A DNA stretch of 64,000 nucleotides from Micrasema longulum (taxonomy: Eukaryota; Arthropoda; Insecta; Trichoptera; Brachycentridae), in NCBI GenBank assembly GCA_022494885.1, contig JAGVSM010001148.1, positions 62,001-126,000 of the forward strand. Reading direction: 5' to 3'. Shown piece after piece: positions 44,935 through 55,645 of the stretch. Each line of letters starts with the position of its first letter. The first letter of the stretch is position 1. The notes beneath the pieces are model-generated. The model did not search any database. It was not told where the DNA came from and saw only the letters and a program-made list of their open reading frames with translations. A program made the translations under genes and the position numbers.

Positions 44935-45260
44935 TAAATATTTACAAATTACAACAAAGATGGAGAACACTAAAAATAATACAGCGTGGAAGTCTAGGCA
45001 TTTACAGGGCTTAAAACCTGTCATAAGTTAGTTTTTAAAAAGTTTTTTAGCTAAAAATAAAAATACATTAGTTTTTATTATTCACTTGAATATTTAATTT
45101 TTCAAACCATTTCCTAAGTCGTAAATAGCTTGTGCTTCAAAAATGGAAATCGAGTTGTGGTTTAAGTGGCCCCTTTACATAATGTGTGATATTCACCATT
45201 CTGCTCATAATCTAATATCCACATTTTTTTAATTCTTCGAAGTGAAAGAGCAAAAACCTT
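44935..45260 (+). mobile_element. MITE-S interrupted by a SINE-C tail
   Basis: MITE-S words (AAGTCTAGGCATTTACAGGG, AAACCTGTCATAAGTTAG) stop near 45030 and resume at 45158 (GGTTTAAGTGGCCCCTTTAC, ATTCACCATTCTGCTC, AATTCTTCGAAGTGAAAGAG). The interval 45031-45157 carries a minus-strand SINE-C tail (CATTTCCTAAGTCGTAAATA, AATGGAAATCGAGTTGTGG) like that at 19080-19135. The SINE therefore inserted into the MITE. Confidence 0.65.
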
Positions 45261-45264
45261 TACT

Positions 45265-45405
45265 GTTGATTGATAAAAACATATTTTTACATGTAAACGT
45301 ATACATAAATATTAATGTATTTATATGTATAAATACACATATATATTCATACATATATATAAATACATATATCTTTAAGTCTCAAATGTCCATATTGTTA
45401 TGTTT
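45265..45405. repeat. Low-complexity TA/CATA-rich tract
   Basis: Repeated ATACAT and TATATA words fill the stretch, for example ACACATATATATTCATACAT; a cryptic microsatellite. Confidence 0.6.
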
Positions 45406-45494
45406 GTATGTTCATGATTCATTTATTTAATTGCATGTAGTGGGTTCACAGTTATTCTCCTTCTTCATTCTATTTTCGCACATAATGATCAGTA

Positions 45495-45857
45495 AAATAT
45501 TTATGGATCATAATAAATTCTAAACTAAGCTGGAAAGATCAAATTATAGAAATATCCAAGCAAATATGGAAATCAACATACATTTATAAAAGCATAAGAA
45601 ATATTTTAAATGCCTAACTTATATGATAAATTTACTTTGCTTTTTACCAAAGCAAACTATCATATTGCAATTTAGCTTGGGGAGGTTGCTCTTGTTCAAT
45701 CCTTGAACCAGTGAAAATAGCACAAATATGGACCATGAAGATCATTCTCAAAAAACCCTTGAGATATCTAACGGAAGATCTATTCGTTTAGTTAAAGATA
45801 TTGGATGTGAGACAATTGTTTGTGAGGTGCCTACCTACTACTTAAATTTTAGGATAA
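45495..45857 (+). pseudogene. LINE RT C-terminal region (CR1/Jockey-like)
   Basis: With a few in-frame stops the frame reads KYLWIIINSKLSWKDQIIEI, STYIYKSIRNILNA, YFAFYQSKLSYCNLAWGGCS, CSILEPVKIAQIWTMKIILK, KPLRYLTEDLF and ILDVRQLFVRCL. KYLGIxID..LxWxxHI, YxAxxQSxLxYgxxaWGG and LQKxxxKIIL...P...TxxLFxxxxILxVxQLF are standard after the LINE RT core. The minus-strand frame at 47225-47514 is a relative. The end of this frame lies in a tandem duplication. Confidence 0.75.
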
Positions 45858-46168
45858 ATTAAGTGAGGTCAAAAAAATTCAACAAAACGTCTTTAAATAA
45901 ACATTGTTATCTGTATGTCCCTAAATGAGTTTTTTTTTAAACTCCTTGGGAATATTGTATATAATTATGTATAGATCTATTCGTTTAGTTAAAGATATTG
46001 GATGTGAGACAAATGTTTGTGAGGTGCCTACTACTTAAATTTTAAGATAAATTAAGTGAGGTCAAAAGAACTAAAAAAAAACGTCTTCAAATAAATATTG
46101 TTATCTGTATGTCACTAAATGAGTTTTTTTTTTAAACTCCATGGGAATATTGTATATAATTATGTATA
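45776..46168. repeat. Tandem duplication, two units of about 197 bp
   Basis: AGATCTATTCGTTTAGTTAA opens each unit (45776 and 45973), and each closes with GGGAATATTGTATATAATTA. The units differ by a 4-base expansion (CCTACCTACTACTT against CCTACTACTT) and a few substitutions. The unit spans the end of the LINE frame and its 3' UTR. Confidence 0.85.
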
Positions 46169-46427
46169 ATATGTTTTCAATTTAATTTAAAAGAAGTATA
46201 TATAAACACTCGTTCAGCAACACAAATTAACTGTATTGTCCCATTTGTATCAAGCACCTTTGGTAAAAAGTAAAATAATATGATTTCTCCAAAAATATTT
46301 AATGATAAATCAAAAATGATAAACCAAATATAAAAGACTCAAAATGTAAAACAAATTTTAAAATAAAAATTACTGCACATATAAATAGTTAAGAGATTCT
46401 TGATATTTTTTTTTATCTCTTATATGG
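46169..46427. other. No gene recognised
   Basis: AT-rich, unassigned. Confidence 0.4.
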
Positions 46428-46468
46428 CAGGCAAACGCGCTAACCCTTACACCACGAGGCCGACACAC
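46428..46468 (-). mobile_element. SINE-A head remnant
   Basis: GGCAGGCAAACGCGCTAACC and CTTACACCACGAGGCCGACA is the reverse of the first 40 bases of SINE-A, including box A. Nothing beyond was recognised. Confidence 0.55.
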
Positions 46469-46895
46469 GTCACAGTTTATACATGACCTAAAACTTGCGC
46501 CGTTGAAGCGTCCGGCAAATTTTCAGACCCCTCAATTAGATCACTCACCTGCATTATCCCATTGTTATTGTGATTTGATGTAAATAATATTCTTTGATAA
46601 GTTTCACCAAGGCATTTGACTAAACGTGTAACCTATTTAAAGTTCAAAACAATTCCAATATCATAAACAGACCTTTGAAAAGTAATATTGAAATGTATCT
46701 GGAAACTTGTCCCGAGTTTGTTTATAGAGTTCAACAAAGTTTTCAGTAAATTGTATCGGAAATATTGTCAACTAAAGGTTCAACTTATTACGGCACTGAA
46801 TTTTGAAAATAAGATGCTCAAAATAACAGCTTGCTTTTTTTGATCCTAGCTTAAACTTTTTTTACAAAAAATCTAATTAAAATAAACAAATAATG
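46469..46895. other. No gene recognised
   Basis: Unassigned. Confidence 0.4.
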
Positions 46896-46985
46896 AAGCA
46901 CATTTTAGAGACGCATTCCAGTCTTTTGTCTACAAACATTTGGACAAACTCAAAATATTGTAATAAATCTAATTAAGTTTTTTTG
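46896..46985. mobile_element. MITE-S outer-end fragment
   Basis: CATTCCAGTCTTTTGTCTAC then AAACATTTGGACAAACTCAA and AATATTGT match the outer end of MITE-S at 60680-60735. Confidence 0.5.
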
Positions 46986-47224
46986 CAGTTGTTTTTTTTA
47001 TTTGTTTAAATTTTTCCAGTTGAAGATTATCGTTAATATTAATTAAATGCTTATGCCACTTTTTTTTTCAATTTTTGTTTTATTCTATTTTGTTTTAGTA
47101 AATGCTCGGCTAAATTTAAAAACTCCTTTATTCTGTTGCTGTTTATATAAAAAAACAAACTTGCATTATACTCGTAATTACAAACAGTCTGAAAAGTTGA
47201 AGACAACGCAAATAATGTACCTAT

Positions 47225-47514
47225 CTACTGTTTACTAAATGTTATTAAGTATTTGTATGTATTTTTGATTGATTTTACATTAAGATTTTTAAATACACCG
47301 AGGGAGCTAGTTCTGATTGGGACTCTTAAGATAATTTTTATTAAAGCTTTTTGTGCAACTATTATTTGCTTGATCAGTGTGTCATTTGCACACCCCCATC
47401 CAATTATCCCATATTCCAAAACTGATTGAGTTCTTGCGTAATATATTAAAACAAGTTTTTTTAGGCTTATTATATTTCTTATAGTTATAAAAAAGCAAAT
47501 TTGCTTTTTCAATT
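47225..47514 (-). pseudogene. LINE RT C-terminal fragment, open frame
   Basis: The 95-codon frame reads ISLKKLVLIYYARTQSVLEY, GIIGWGCANDTLIKQIIVAQ, KALIKIILRVPIRTSSLGVF and KNLNVKSIKNTYKYL. LxxIYYAxxQSxLxYGIIGWGGA...LxxLIxxQKxxIKIIL...PxxxxxxLFxxLNVxxxxxL is the post-catalytic region of CR1/Jockey-type LINE RTs. It is unbroken but short, and flanked by AT-rich DNA. It is related to 45495-45857 on the other strand. Confidence 0.75.
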
Positions 47515-47639
47515 TATTTTTAATATGATTAATTTAATTAATCGGTAAGTGGTTATCTACAAATATTTGATAAAATTTAGTAAAATTTTTGACCACAAAG
47601 TTAACTTTTTAATTTGTTACTAACTAGTCTTTCATATTC
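47515..47639. other. No gene recognised
   Basis: Short AT-rich interval. Confidence 0.35.
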
Positions 47640-47765
47640 TTTTCTCATAAATGTTTTCCCTCTCTGTTGCAACAAATTTAAAGGTGAATAACTCCTTAGG
47701 AAGGAAATCTAGCAGATCTGCAAGCATTTGGACATACTCAAAACATTGTTGGACAAAGTTAATAC
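47640..47765. mobile_element. MITE-S outer-end fragment
   Basis: TAAATGTTTTCCCTCTCTGT, TGCAACAAATTT, GTGAATAACTCCTTAGG and AGCATTTGGACATACTCAAA then ACATTGTT follow the MITE-S right end. It runs into the direct repeat starting at 47740. Confidence 0.5.
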
Positions 47766-48445
47766 TTTTAATATTAATAATATCTACTGTTGCTTATTAT
47801 TTTTATAATGTCCAATAATTGTCTCAATCTATAATCAAAATCTAGAGTCTTAGTTTTTTGATCAACCTCCAAATCCTTGGCTGGCATTTTACATAGCTTT
47901 ATTTACATAAACAAATCTTTGTTCGGACCAAATCCATATCTACCTACCTGTCCTTATTTCCTAGCGCACTCTATGTAACAACAATACTACGTGTGAGTGC
48001 CGGTAAGAACATTAAAAATCAGTACAAAATCTAACATTAACGAGTGAAGTGCTTTACAATTTCCACAAGCGAGCTGTGCCTGCGTCATCTTAGACCGCCA
48101 GTTCCATCCAGACAAGCTGTGCCAGCGTCTTCCGACCGCCAGCTTCACCAGGATTTCAGCACTTGTCACGTCTCATCCATCAGCAGGTTAGAAGAGTTGC
48201 GCAACCTTCCTTCCTAACAATACAGTCCACTATAATTTTTCTACTTCCTAAGACAAGGTATTCTTCACACCTCGTCCACTCCTCAACACAAAACATTGTT
48301 GGATAAAGTAAATGCTTAATTGATAATATCTACTCTTGTTTAAAATTCTTATAATATCCAATAATTATCTCAATCTGAAATCAAAATCTAGAGTCTAAGT
48401 CTTTTGATCAACCTTCAAATCCCTGGCTTGCATTTTACATAGCTT
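47740..48445. repeat. Pair of about 160-bp direct repeats around a 390-bp core
   Basis: Repeat 1 (47740-47899) and repeat 2 (48290-48445) share AAAACATTGTTGGA, AATAATATCTACT, CAATAATTGTCTCAATCT (ATTATCT in copy 2), AATCAAAATCTAGAGTCT, TTTTGATCAACCTCCAAATC and GCATTTTACATAGCTT. The core includes a degenerate 43-47 bp tandem pair (48065-48152, AAGCTGTGCCAGCGTC). TGTTGGA...TTTACA ends would fit a small LTR-type element (TRIM), but no primer-binding site or target duplication is clear, and a tandem duplication of MITE-S flank is equally possible. Confidence 0.6.
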
Positions 48446-48700
48446 AATTGAACCTAATTGCTGTCTTATAAAATATTGAATGATACTCAAATATAAACGT
48501 ATGTTTTTTACGTTCTATAGATTCGATTTGCCTAGTAAATCAAAATAACTAAAAAACAATAAAAATACGAAGCATCTCGTTTTAATTCAGTTCACCCACC
48601 TGTTTGTTTGTAGTCTAGGATGCGCACTAAATCATAGAAACTTTGAAAAGAAATTAACCAATACACGCTCGGTTCAATACGTCAGAATTCTGTTATCTGT
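48446..48700. other. No gene recognised
   Basis: Unassigned interval. Confidence 0.4.
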
Positions 48701-49025
48701 TACCACTACTAAAGTAAGGTCAATATAACGAGCGCATCTAATTCGTACAGAGCGCCTTCTACCATTAATGACGTCACGGCCTTCCTGACTTTAATTTCTC
48801 GAATTTGGAGCTGCTTCCCGGGTTTTTGATTATTCTTTATGGGCTCCGTAGCCAATAATTAGAGGAGCGAGCCGCGGTAGCAGAAGGTGGCTGGGTTAGT
48901 AGCGATCGCATTACAAACATCCAGCGAACAGAAAGGTGGAAGACGCTACAAAATCGTGAGAGGCTCATTACCAGGGGTCAGGAATCGATCCCGACTCACT
49001 GCTTCCACTTACGTGCGAGTAAGTC
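48701..49025. other. GC-richer stretch with one box-B-like site
   Basis: It includes ATGACGTCACGGCCTTCCTG, GGAGCGAGCCGCGGTAGCAG and, on the minus strand at about 48970, GGGATCGATTCCTGACCCC, a near-consensus pol III box B that may be a SINE head remnant. No frame or other family was recognised. Confidence 0.4.
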
Positions 49026-49757
49026 ATATTCAAGTTCACGGCTGAGCAATACACGGTTCAAAATATCCGTTTTTGCAACCGCAACAGGTTTTTACACGAT
49101 AATCGAATCTATTTTACTCGGCGTCTTTTCAATCAATCATTAATTTTTTTATACAAATGTGATAGAATTGATAGTCTCTTTAATTTCTGACAATCAACCT
49201 CGTATTTGTTAAGACATTATTCAGCGTAACGGGGTTTAAAAGTACGGTATCGCTCTAAACAATTAAAAAAGTTTAGGGTATTTTTGGTGCAAAGTGGAAT
49301 TTTATCTATAAGTAAATACAATAACTAAACTAAAATCAATAACATCAGATTTCACCATCATTTGTAAGAAAACTGCAAAACGTGAATGTTACAAAATCGA
49401 TATCGAATGTTGCATTACTGTTCAAAGATTGACAAACAAATTTTTCTATAAATTTTTAACGAAAGTTATGTTACAAGTGGACTCTGACAATTCTGAATAT
49501 AAGTTTAAAGGCATAATTTTAGTGTCAGTAGATGCATTAAACATTTGTTTATGCTGTTCATTATAGCCTGTTTACACAAAATGACGCAAAATTTGTGAGG
49601 AATTCGATGATATATGTAACTCAATATGCATAAAATAATTATCTTTCAACAGGTATAACGATTCATTTAATTATAAATATGTATGCATCAACACTCAACA
49701 ATCAAAAGAGGAAAAATTGAAAAAAAACATATTTTTTATTTCCGAAATATTTTCAGA
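49026..49757. other. No gene recognised
   Basis: Unassigned AT-rich sequence. AGCCTGTTTACACAAAATGA at 49565 resembles a MITE-G terminus. Confidence 0.4.
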
Positions 49758-49958
49758 ACATAATTGCCGTATTATGTCGGAGTTTTTGTTACTTGCCATT
49801 TTTACTGGAGTCGATTAACAGCGGTTTATATAAATAAATTTGCAACCATTTAAACAGTGTAAAACAGGAGCGCGATTCACCTTATTTACCAGCGCAAAAA
49901 AACTAGCAATTAAACATTCATTTAAAAACTCCGACATTATAATACGTAAATTGCATAC
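49758..49958. mobile_element. Small inverted-repeat element
   Basis: AATTGCCGTATTATGTCGGA then GTTTTT at 49762 matches the reverse complement of AAAAACTCCGACATTATAAT then ACGTAAATTG ending near 49953, with a 2-base insertion. The interior is about 130 bases. It is likely a MITE of unknown family. Confidence 0.5.
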
Positions 49959-50495
49959 GCCAAGACCACCCTCACTCAAACACCAAATGATAATAATAAA
50001 TGACTGAAATCAATGTAATTACTTAAGTTTTTTCAATCTTCAAGCTGGACGTACTAAATAGTCCAGAATTTGACGGTATACCATATGTCAGGTTTGGTAA
50101 TGGCTTAAGGTAAGTTTTTGTGGATAATTAGTTCTACAGTATGTACAAAGCAACTGTTTTCATACTTCGTAACGTTAGTCGTCCAAGTGGATTCCGAGTT
50201 GTTAAGTGGTTCTCAATAAACACCAAATTGAAACTAACCTTTTTTTGTCAAAGTGCTCATTAAAATCTGGGTGATTGATTGACTGAGTTGAAAAATAATA
50301 CATTTAAACGTTACAATAATCTATTGTTACAACCTCCGTTCCTACACAGCAGACTACATCTAAAAACCCTTTGAGTACCTCAATAAAGTAGAAAAATCTT
50401 TACAATGTTATTGGTTTTATACAATGATAAAATAACCCAATTATTTTTTATAAAATATATATTTAGTTTAATGAAATCACAGTGAATGGTTATAC
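49959..50495. other. No gene recognised
   Basis: Unassigned. Confidence 0.4.
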
Positions 50496-50497
50496 TA

Positions 50498-51015
50498 AAA
50501 CAGGTAGAGAAATTTGTGTATCTAGGCAGTGTGTTTACTAGGAATGAAATGATTGAGAAAGATATTCAAAGGAGGGTGAGCGGATGAGCAGGTGAACAGA
50601 GTAAACGGTGTACTTAAATCAACATTGACAAATAAATGTTTGTGGCAAGAAGCAAAATTTTCAGTTCACAATAGAGTCCCGGTCCCGACCCTGATGAATG
50701 GTAGTGAAGTATGGACTTGGAAAAACAGGGTTGAAAGTAGCCTGAGTGGTGTCAAAATGCGATCTCTCAGGCAATTGTGTTATAAAGCTATGTACGATAG
50801 ATGCACAAATGTAGAGATCCGTACATTATGTAAGGCTGAGACAAGCATTATCGACCCAAAATCAAGAAAGGAGCTCTGCGCTGGTTTGGACATGTAGAGC
50901 GAATGGACAGTAAAAGAACAGCTAAGAATATTTGCAGTGCGAATGTTGATGGATGCATAAATAGAGGAAGACCGAGAAAGACATGGCATGACCAAATCCA
51001 ACAGTGTATTCCAGT
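50498..51015 (+). pseudogene. RTE-like LINE C-terminus, two frameshifts
   Basis: Frame one: KQVEKFVYLGSVFTRNEMIE, KDIQRRVSG, stop. Frame two: EQVNRVNGVLKSTL, AKFSVHNRVPVPTLMNGSEV, WTWKNRVESSLSGVKMRSLR. Frame three: ALRWFGHVERMDSKRTAKNI then INRGRPRKTWHDQIQQC. These run in the order known for this family (FVYLGSxFTxD, RRVxxxNxVNGxL, VPTLMYGSEW, MRxLR, LRWFGHVERM, GRPRKTW). It is the same family as 42100-42720, with a different set of breaks. Confidence 0.85.
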
Positions 51016-51111
51016 GTTTAAACAGGACTTTATTTTTTACATATGTTTTTTTTCCATTACATGATGCTTGTAAAACCGATAATAAGAATAATGTCAAATA
51101 AATTAGAAAGT

Positions 51112-51378
51112 ATCTTCATCATAATTACCTTTCCGTACCTAATGGTGCGTAGGAAACTGCATTGGTACACCAATTACAGTGTATTTTGAAAAAAAAATTT
51201 ACATGAAGGTAAGATGATCAGTCTTACGCTTCAGGTACTAATCCAGGGACTATGAAATATTCTAGAGTAAAAACACATTTTTTATAATAATATTTCATGT
51301 CAACCATGTCGGGAATCGAACCCAACACCTCTTGTATGATAGGCAAACGTGCTGACCACTGCACCACGAGGCCGACTA
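51112..51378 (-). mobile_element. SINE-A, full length
   Basis: The plus strand gives the tail (TTACCTTTCCGTACCTAATG), body (TTACATGAAGGTAAGATGAT, CAGTCTTACGCTTCAGGTAC, CCAGGGACTATGAAATATTC) and head (TGTCGGGAATCGAACCCAAC, CTGACCACTGCACCACGAGG then CCGAC). Box A and box B are both well kept. It is the best minus-strand reference copy. Confidence 0.85.
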
Positions 51379-52810
51379 TAATAAATCATGAACTTAAAGA
51401 ACATTCCTTGAATAATTAGAAAATTAATCATGAATGTAAACAAGAAAACATTTTGATAATAATAAAAATTGAAGCATAAGTATAATTAAGAAAATATGCC
51501 ATTTATTGATAGTTAAAAAATAAACATAAATACAAAATGCGATTAATAACGCACGGTGGATTTTTATCATATTTCAAGTAATGTTTTAATTTATTTTATT
51601 TAATGGGGAAATAAACGCACTCACCATTACACACACAATGAAGCCGATATATCTCCACTCGATAAAACGTTTGTACTTTATTTTACCAGAGAAAAGATAC
51701 TAAATAAATAAAACGAAAATATATAATTATAAATAAGTATCCACCTACTCTTATTTTACCATGCTGTGTGAATTTAAAACGATACGTGGTAAAATTGCCA
51801 TAAGTACATAAATTAATTTGAAACAAAATTATGATTGTCAACTATTTTAATAAGTTATTTTTTGCCATTTTTTTATTATTTTGTGTTGTACAATTTGTAC
51901 ATTGAAATAATAAAGTTATTTATGGTTCTAAACTACCTACTATGATTACTGTTATATAACATAACTTTATTATTTTGTAATTATTTAAAATAAGTCCCCT
52001 GTTTAGATATTTCATTAACTCTTAAAAGACTGTGGTAAATAATCCCTTTGCGCGCGGTGATGTAATATCGTGTTACCACTAGTAAAAGATGGAATATTTT
52101 AAAGCTCAAACATTTGAAAAAAAAAATTAACATAAAGACGTTCTGTTTAATATTTTTTTTTCCGTAATATATGCAAATAAATATATAATTAAGCCCTGTT
52201 ATAGCAAAATAAATTTAAAATCACAAATACGCCGCTCATGTTACGCGCATGCGTCCCTCATCACTGTCATTAACCGACTGAAGACTGAATCTGTTTTCGA
52301 CAACACCCGCCGCAGAACAGCGTCTCTATCTTCCTTGTTATGACTTATATCTTTATGCTCTTTCTTGTATAAGGTTTCTGTAAATATGTGTTGCTGAATT
52401 AGCGGACATTCATTCTTCGCATGGCAAGGATAAATATTGTTTGTATTAACATTTAGCATAGTTATACAAGTTTTACTTTTCAAATCGGGTGTGAAAATGT
52501 TCATTTGAAGATTACAAAAAATACGAGTTCATAATTTAAAAAAATAAGAGAGACACATCAAGTCTTGTGTCCTATGTTGACAAGTGTGACATCACAGCCA
52601 CACAAGAGTTAATGCAAGAAACCATATTTATTGGGTGTGAGGCTTAAATATAATATTACTTATGGCCGCTGAATGGGTTAATTTTACATTAAAGAAATAT
52701 AACTTAAAGCGTTATGTACATTTCATGGATGGAAGTTCAAATTCCTGTTGAGAAAAAAATTGTAAAAACGGTTTTCACAATGTATTTTTTATTTAAAAAA
52801 AATGTTTACT
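51379..52810. other. Long stretch, no gene recognised
   Basis: An 87-codon minus-strand frame at 52241-52504 (contains DRDAVLRRVLSKTDSVFSRL) sits in somewhat GC-richer DNA, but I recognise no family. At 51605-51655 a weak SINE-A head echo is possible (CACTCACCATTACACACACA). Confidence 0.4.
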
Positions 52811-52812
52811 AG

Positions 52813-52998
52813 TTTACCAGGTTGTGGTCCCATGGCTAGTGTCGCGGACTCGCGGATCAGGTCAAAGGTTCGAACCCCACTCTACCACAACTTAATAACC
52901 ATTTTCTAACAGAAAGTTATTTACACCTGTTGAAAAGGGCCACAAAAATTGAAATATTTAGGTAAATCATAATTACGCAAATATTTCTTTGAAAATAA
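52813..52998 (+). mobile_element. SINE-C, near full length
   Basis: The head AGGTTGTGGTCCCATGGCTA, box B AAAGGTTCGAACCCCACTCT, GTTATTTACACCTGTTGAAA and AATTACGCAAATATTTCTTT match the reference at 39962. The first bases, GGTTGTGG, pair with CCACAACT after box B, consistent with a tRNA acceptor stem. Confidence 0.8.
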
Positions 52999-53725
52999 TA
53001 ACAACTTAATAATTTTACCCTCAATAATATTTTAAGTACAAAGTTCAACTGAACCGAAGATTTTTATCAACATTGATAGATACATATATAAAATAAAATA
53101 AATTTGGATCTTCAAACATATGATGAATTGTGAATTTTACACAGTATACACAGTGATCATATAAATCAGGCAATAATAGGCTGATTGTATTTTTTTTTTT
53201 TTAAATAGTCTGTATTTTGAAGTTTTTATTTTTCAAAAAGAAACGTTTTTGTTTTAACTGCTTTACTTGTTTTTTTTTTAAAAATATTACTTTTATCAAA
53301 GTGTTAATTTTTGACGTTATTCAAAATCATATTTACATTTAAAATGTTAAAAGTAAAAAAAAACGTTTAACTAATATGTAGGTGCATACACCAAACAATA
53401 AATAATTGTGATTAAAACTCCTGTGCTGTAATTATGTTTAATTACACAATTAATATTCACCTCCATTAATTACGTCAGTTTTTGATAATCGGAGTTAAAT
53501 GAAAGGGTTATTTAGTCATACATTTTTATTTCCCGTGAGGATTGTTTATTACATATAAATGGATAATTCTGGAACATTACAAATGTTTTTTTTAATGCAA
53601 ATATTGTAAATTAATATAATTCGTTTACTTAAATTAAAAGCTATTAAATTAGAGCATTACTTAAATACAATTAATCATAATCAACGCTAAGCCGAAAACA
53701 TTGTGTAAAGGGCAGTATTTGGATA
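52999..53725. other. No gene recognised
   Basis: AT-rich with homopolymer runs. Confidence 0.4.
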
Positions 53726-53729
53726 ACAA

Positions 53730-53890
53730 ATGCAAAATTGATTATATGTTCTACGAAGGTAAAATGACATTTTATAATAAATATCAGATGTTTAAATATA
53801 AAAGTAATGGTGAATGTCAAAGCTTGTAAAGTAATCACTAAAGCCAGCCGATTACAGATCACAAGAAGTGTGTATTTTCTCTTCTTCATC
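53730..53890 (-). mobile_element. MITE-S fragment
   Basis: AATGGTGAATGTCAAAGCTT, GTAAAGTAATCACTAAAGCC and AGCCGATTACAGATCACAAG are the reverse of the MITE-S core (GGCTGG...TGGCCACTTTACA...ATTCACCATT). Ends are not visible. Confidence 0.5.
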
Positions 53891-54665
53891 TCTTTAAGAG
53901 TAATATCGATTGTAAATAAAGTTCACTTTTATGTCTAAAAATACCTACTACATAAATATTTAATTTTTGCGGACATCAACAGTAATATATGAAAAAATAT
54001 AAAAAACAAAATAAATAGAGAACAAAATCAATGACAGATATCCTCAAAAATAAACATAAATTGTTTTCTTTGCGTGTGTAAAATATATTTTAGTTGTGAA
54101 CGTCAGTGTGGACATGTGTCTGCATATTATTGCACAAGTGTCAAAAAGATATAAAACATAAATTTTTAGATATAAAATAAGATTGTTTTAATATGAAATG
54201 GAGACACTACATAGTATAAGAGAAAAAAAATGTGTTTTAAAGTGCGCATTATAAATGTTAATTTAATTACAATTCTCTAAGCACAAGCGATGAAAGAAAA
54301 AAATAATTGAACATTAACTATTCGACATTTTTTATTGACTTATTTGACAATTGTAGTCTGCATTACTTTACGGGTTGTTTAACTCATCACGTAATGCATA
54401 CTGTAAATAACTGTGCTGACATGGAAAAGGGGCATAAGTCGGGTTAAGCCAAATTAAGCAATTAATATAATTTGATACTCCATTGACAGATGCAGAAGTT
54501 AAATAAAGAAAAATTTTATAAATCCTGATCATAAAGATAAAAAACGGATTTTACATTTGGGCCCAAAGTCGATACTTGTAAATTGTAACATGGAATACTT
54601 GCAAAAGTCTACTTGCGCACGCAGTGCCAAGCAATAGTATTAATCTTTAATACTGTAGAAAGACA
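53891..54665. other. No gene recognised
   Basis: Unassigned AT-rich sequence. Confidence 0.4.
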
Positions 54666-54669
54666 CAAA

Positions 54670-54980
54670 TTTTATCTTTGGTTGATAAGCGTCTTTCTAA
54701 TATCAAAAGTCAACGTCAAACCTTAATTGTCCGCCTGCGAAGTGTGATTTTTGTTGCATATTTCCTGTTTGAAGAAGAAAAAATAAACCGAAATCTTATG
54801 CCTAGTCGTGTCAAAAGCAGGCAAAATCGAAGGGCGTGTATGACAAGATGTGTGAATGTGTAAGAAGCTAGAAATGCATGCCAGAACAGACGTGTGTGGT
54901 GGTCTATTCTCTCTGCCTGCCTCTACAGTAAATGGCGTGATAGTAGTAGTAGTAGTAGTAATATAAGTAAGACAGCAAAG
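54670..54980 (+). pseudogene. RTE-like LINE extreme C-terminus and (AGT)n tail
   Basis: The end of the frame reads MPSRVKSRQNRRACMTRCVN then, after one stop, EARNACQNRRVWWSILSACL and YSKWRDS. It runs into ATGGCGTGATAGTAGTAGTA and more AGT units. The same ATGGCGTGATxGTAGTAGTAG junction ends the copy at 42650, so both are 3' ends of one LINE family. The upstream half is uncertain. Confidence 0.6.
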
Positions 54981-55440
54981 GGTAGAACCCTTAGGAAAAA
55001 GCATCAATATCTCTTCAGCCTCCAACATAGTTGAAGGTGAGCTTGAGAAAGAAAAGATAAGTAGAAATGTAGAAAAAAATGAGTTATTAGTGGAAATATA
55101 ACTTTTATTTGAGCAATAGCAAAGCTAAAATGTATTTATAAATTTAGGCCTAAGTTCCCTTAGTGCCAAATCAATTGTAATATGGAGAAAAAAATAACAA
55201 GGAAAAAGCGCAAGAGTCGTAAATAAATGTAAATACGCGATTAAAAATAAAATTAAGTCTAGTAGAAAAAAATCTATTTAAATATATTCAAGCATTGAAA
55301 GCAAAAATTTCAAGTTTTATCTTTTGTAATAAGTAAAAAACCACCGAGACCTTAGTTGTCAATAAATAAAACAGCCATATTGTAAAATTACACCACACAG
55401 ATTTATGCCCCTTTTCCGTGTCAGCACAGAATATAAGGTA
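54981..55440. other. No gene recognised
   Basis: Unassigned. Confidence 0.4.
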
Positions 55441-55444
55441 GAAG

Positions 55445-55645
55445 TTAATAAATAGAAAACAAATAACTGCTAAACTGCCGATTTGCACATAAAAATATGT
55501 CTTTATCCGCAAAAGCCGTATTTAGCAAGCGAATTGCCCTAGTAATGATTGAATTCCGACTTGCATTTGTACGGCTTCTGGATGTGTTAAACAGTGCATG
55601 AGATCTCACTCGGGTATAATTATTGATAACATACAAACTGATCAC
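55445..55645 (-). pseudogene. LINE C-terminal tail fragment
   Basis: The frame has TRVRSHALFNTSRSRTNASR, NSIITRAIRLLNTAF and KDIFLCANRQF before the stop. LFxxPxxRTxxxxxSxxxRAxxLLNxxxxxxDIF is a common extreme C-terminus in Jockey/R1/CR1-type LINEs. No UTR or RT part was recognised beside it. Confidence 0.6.
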
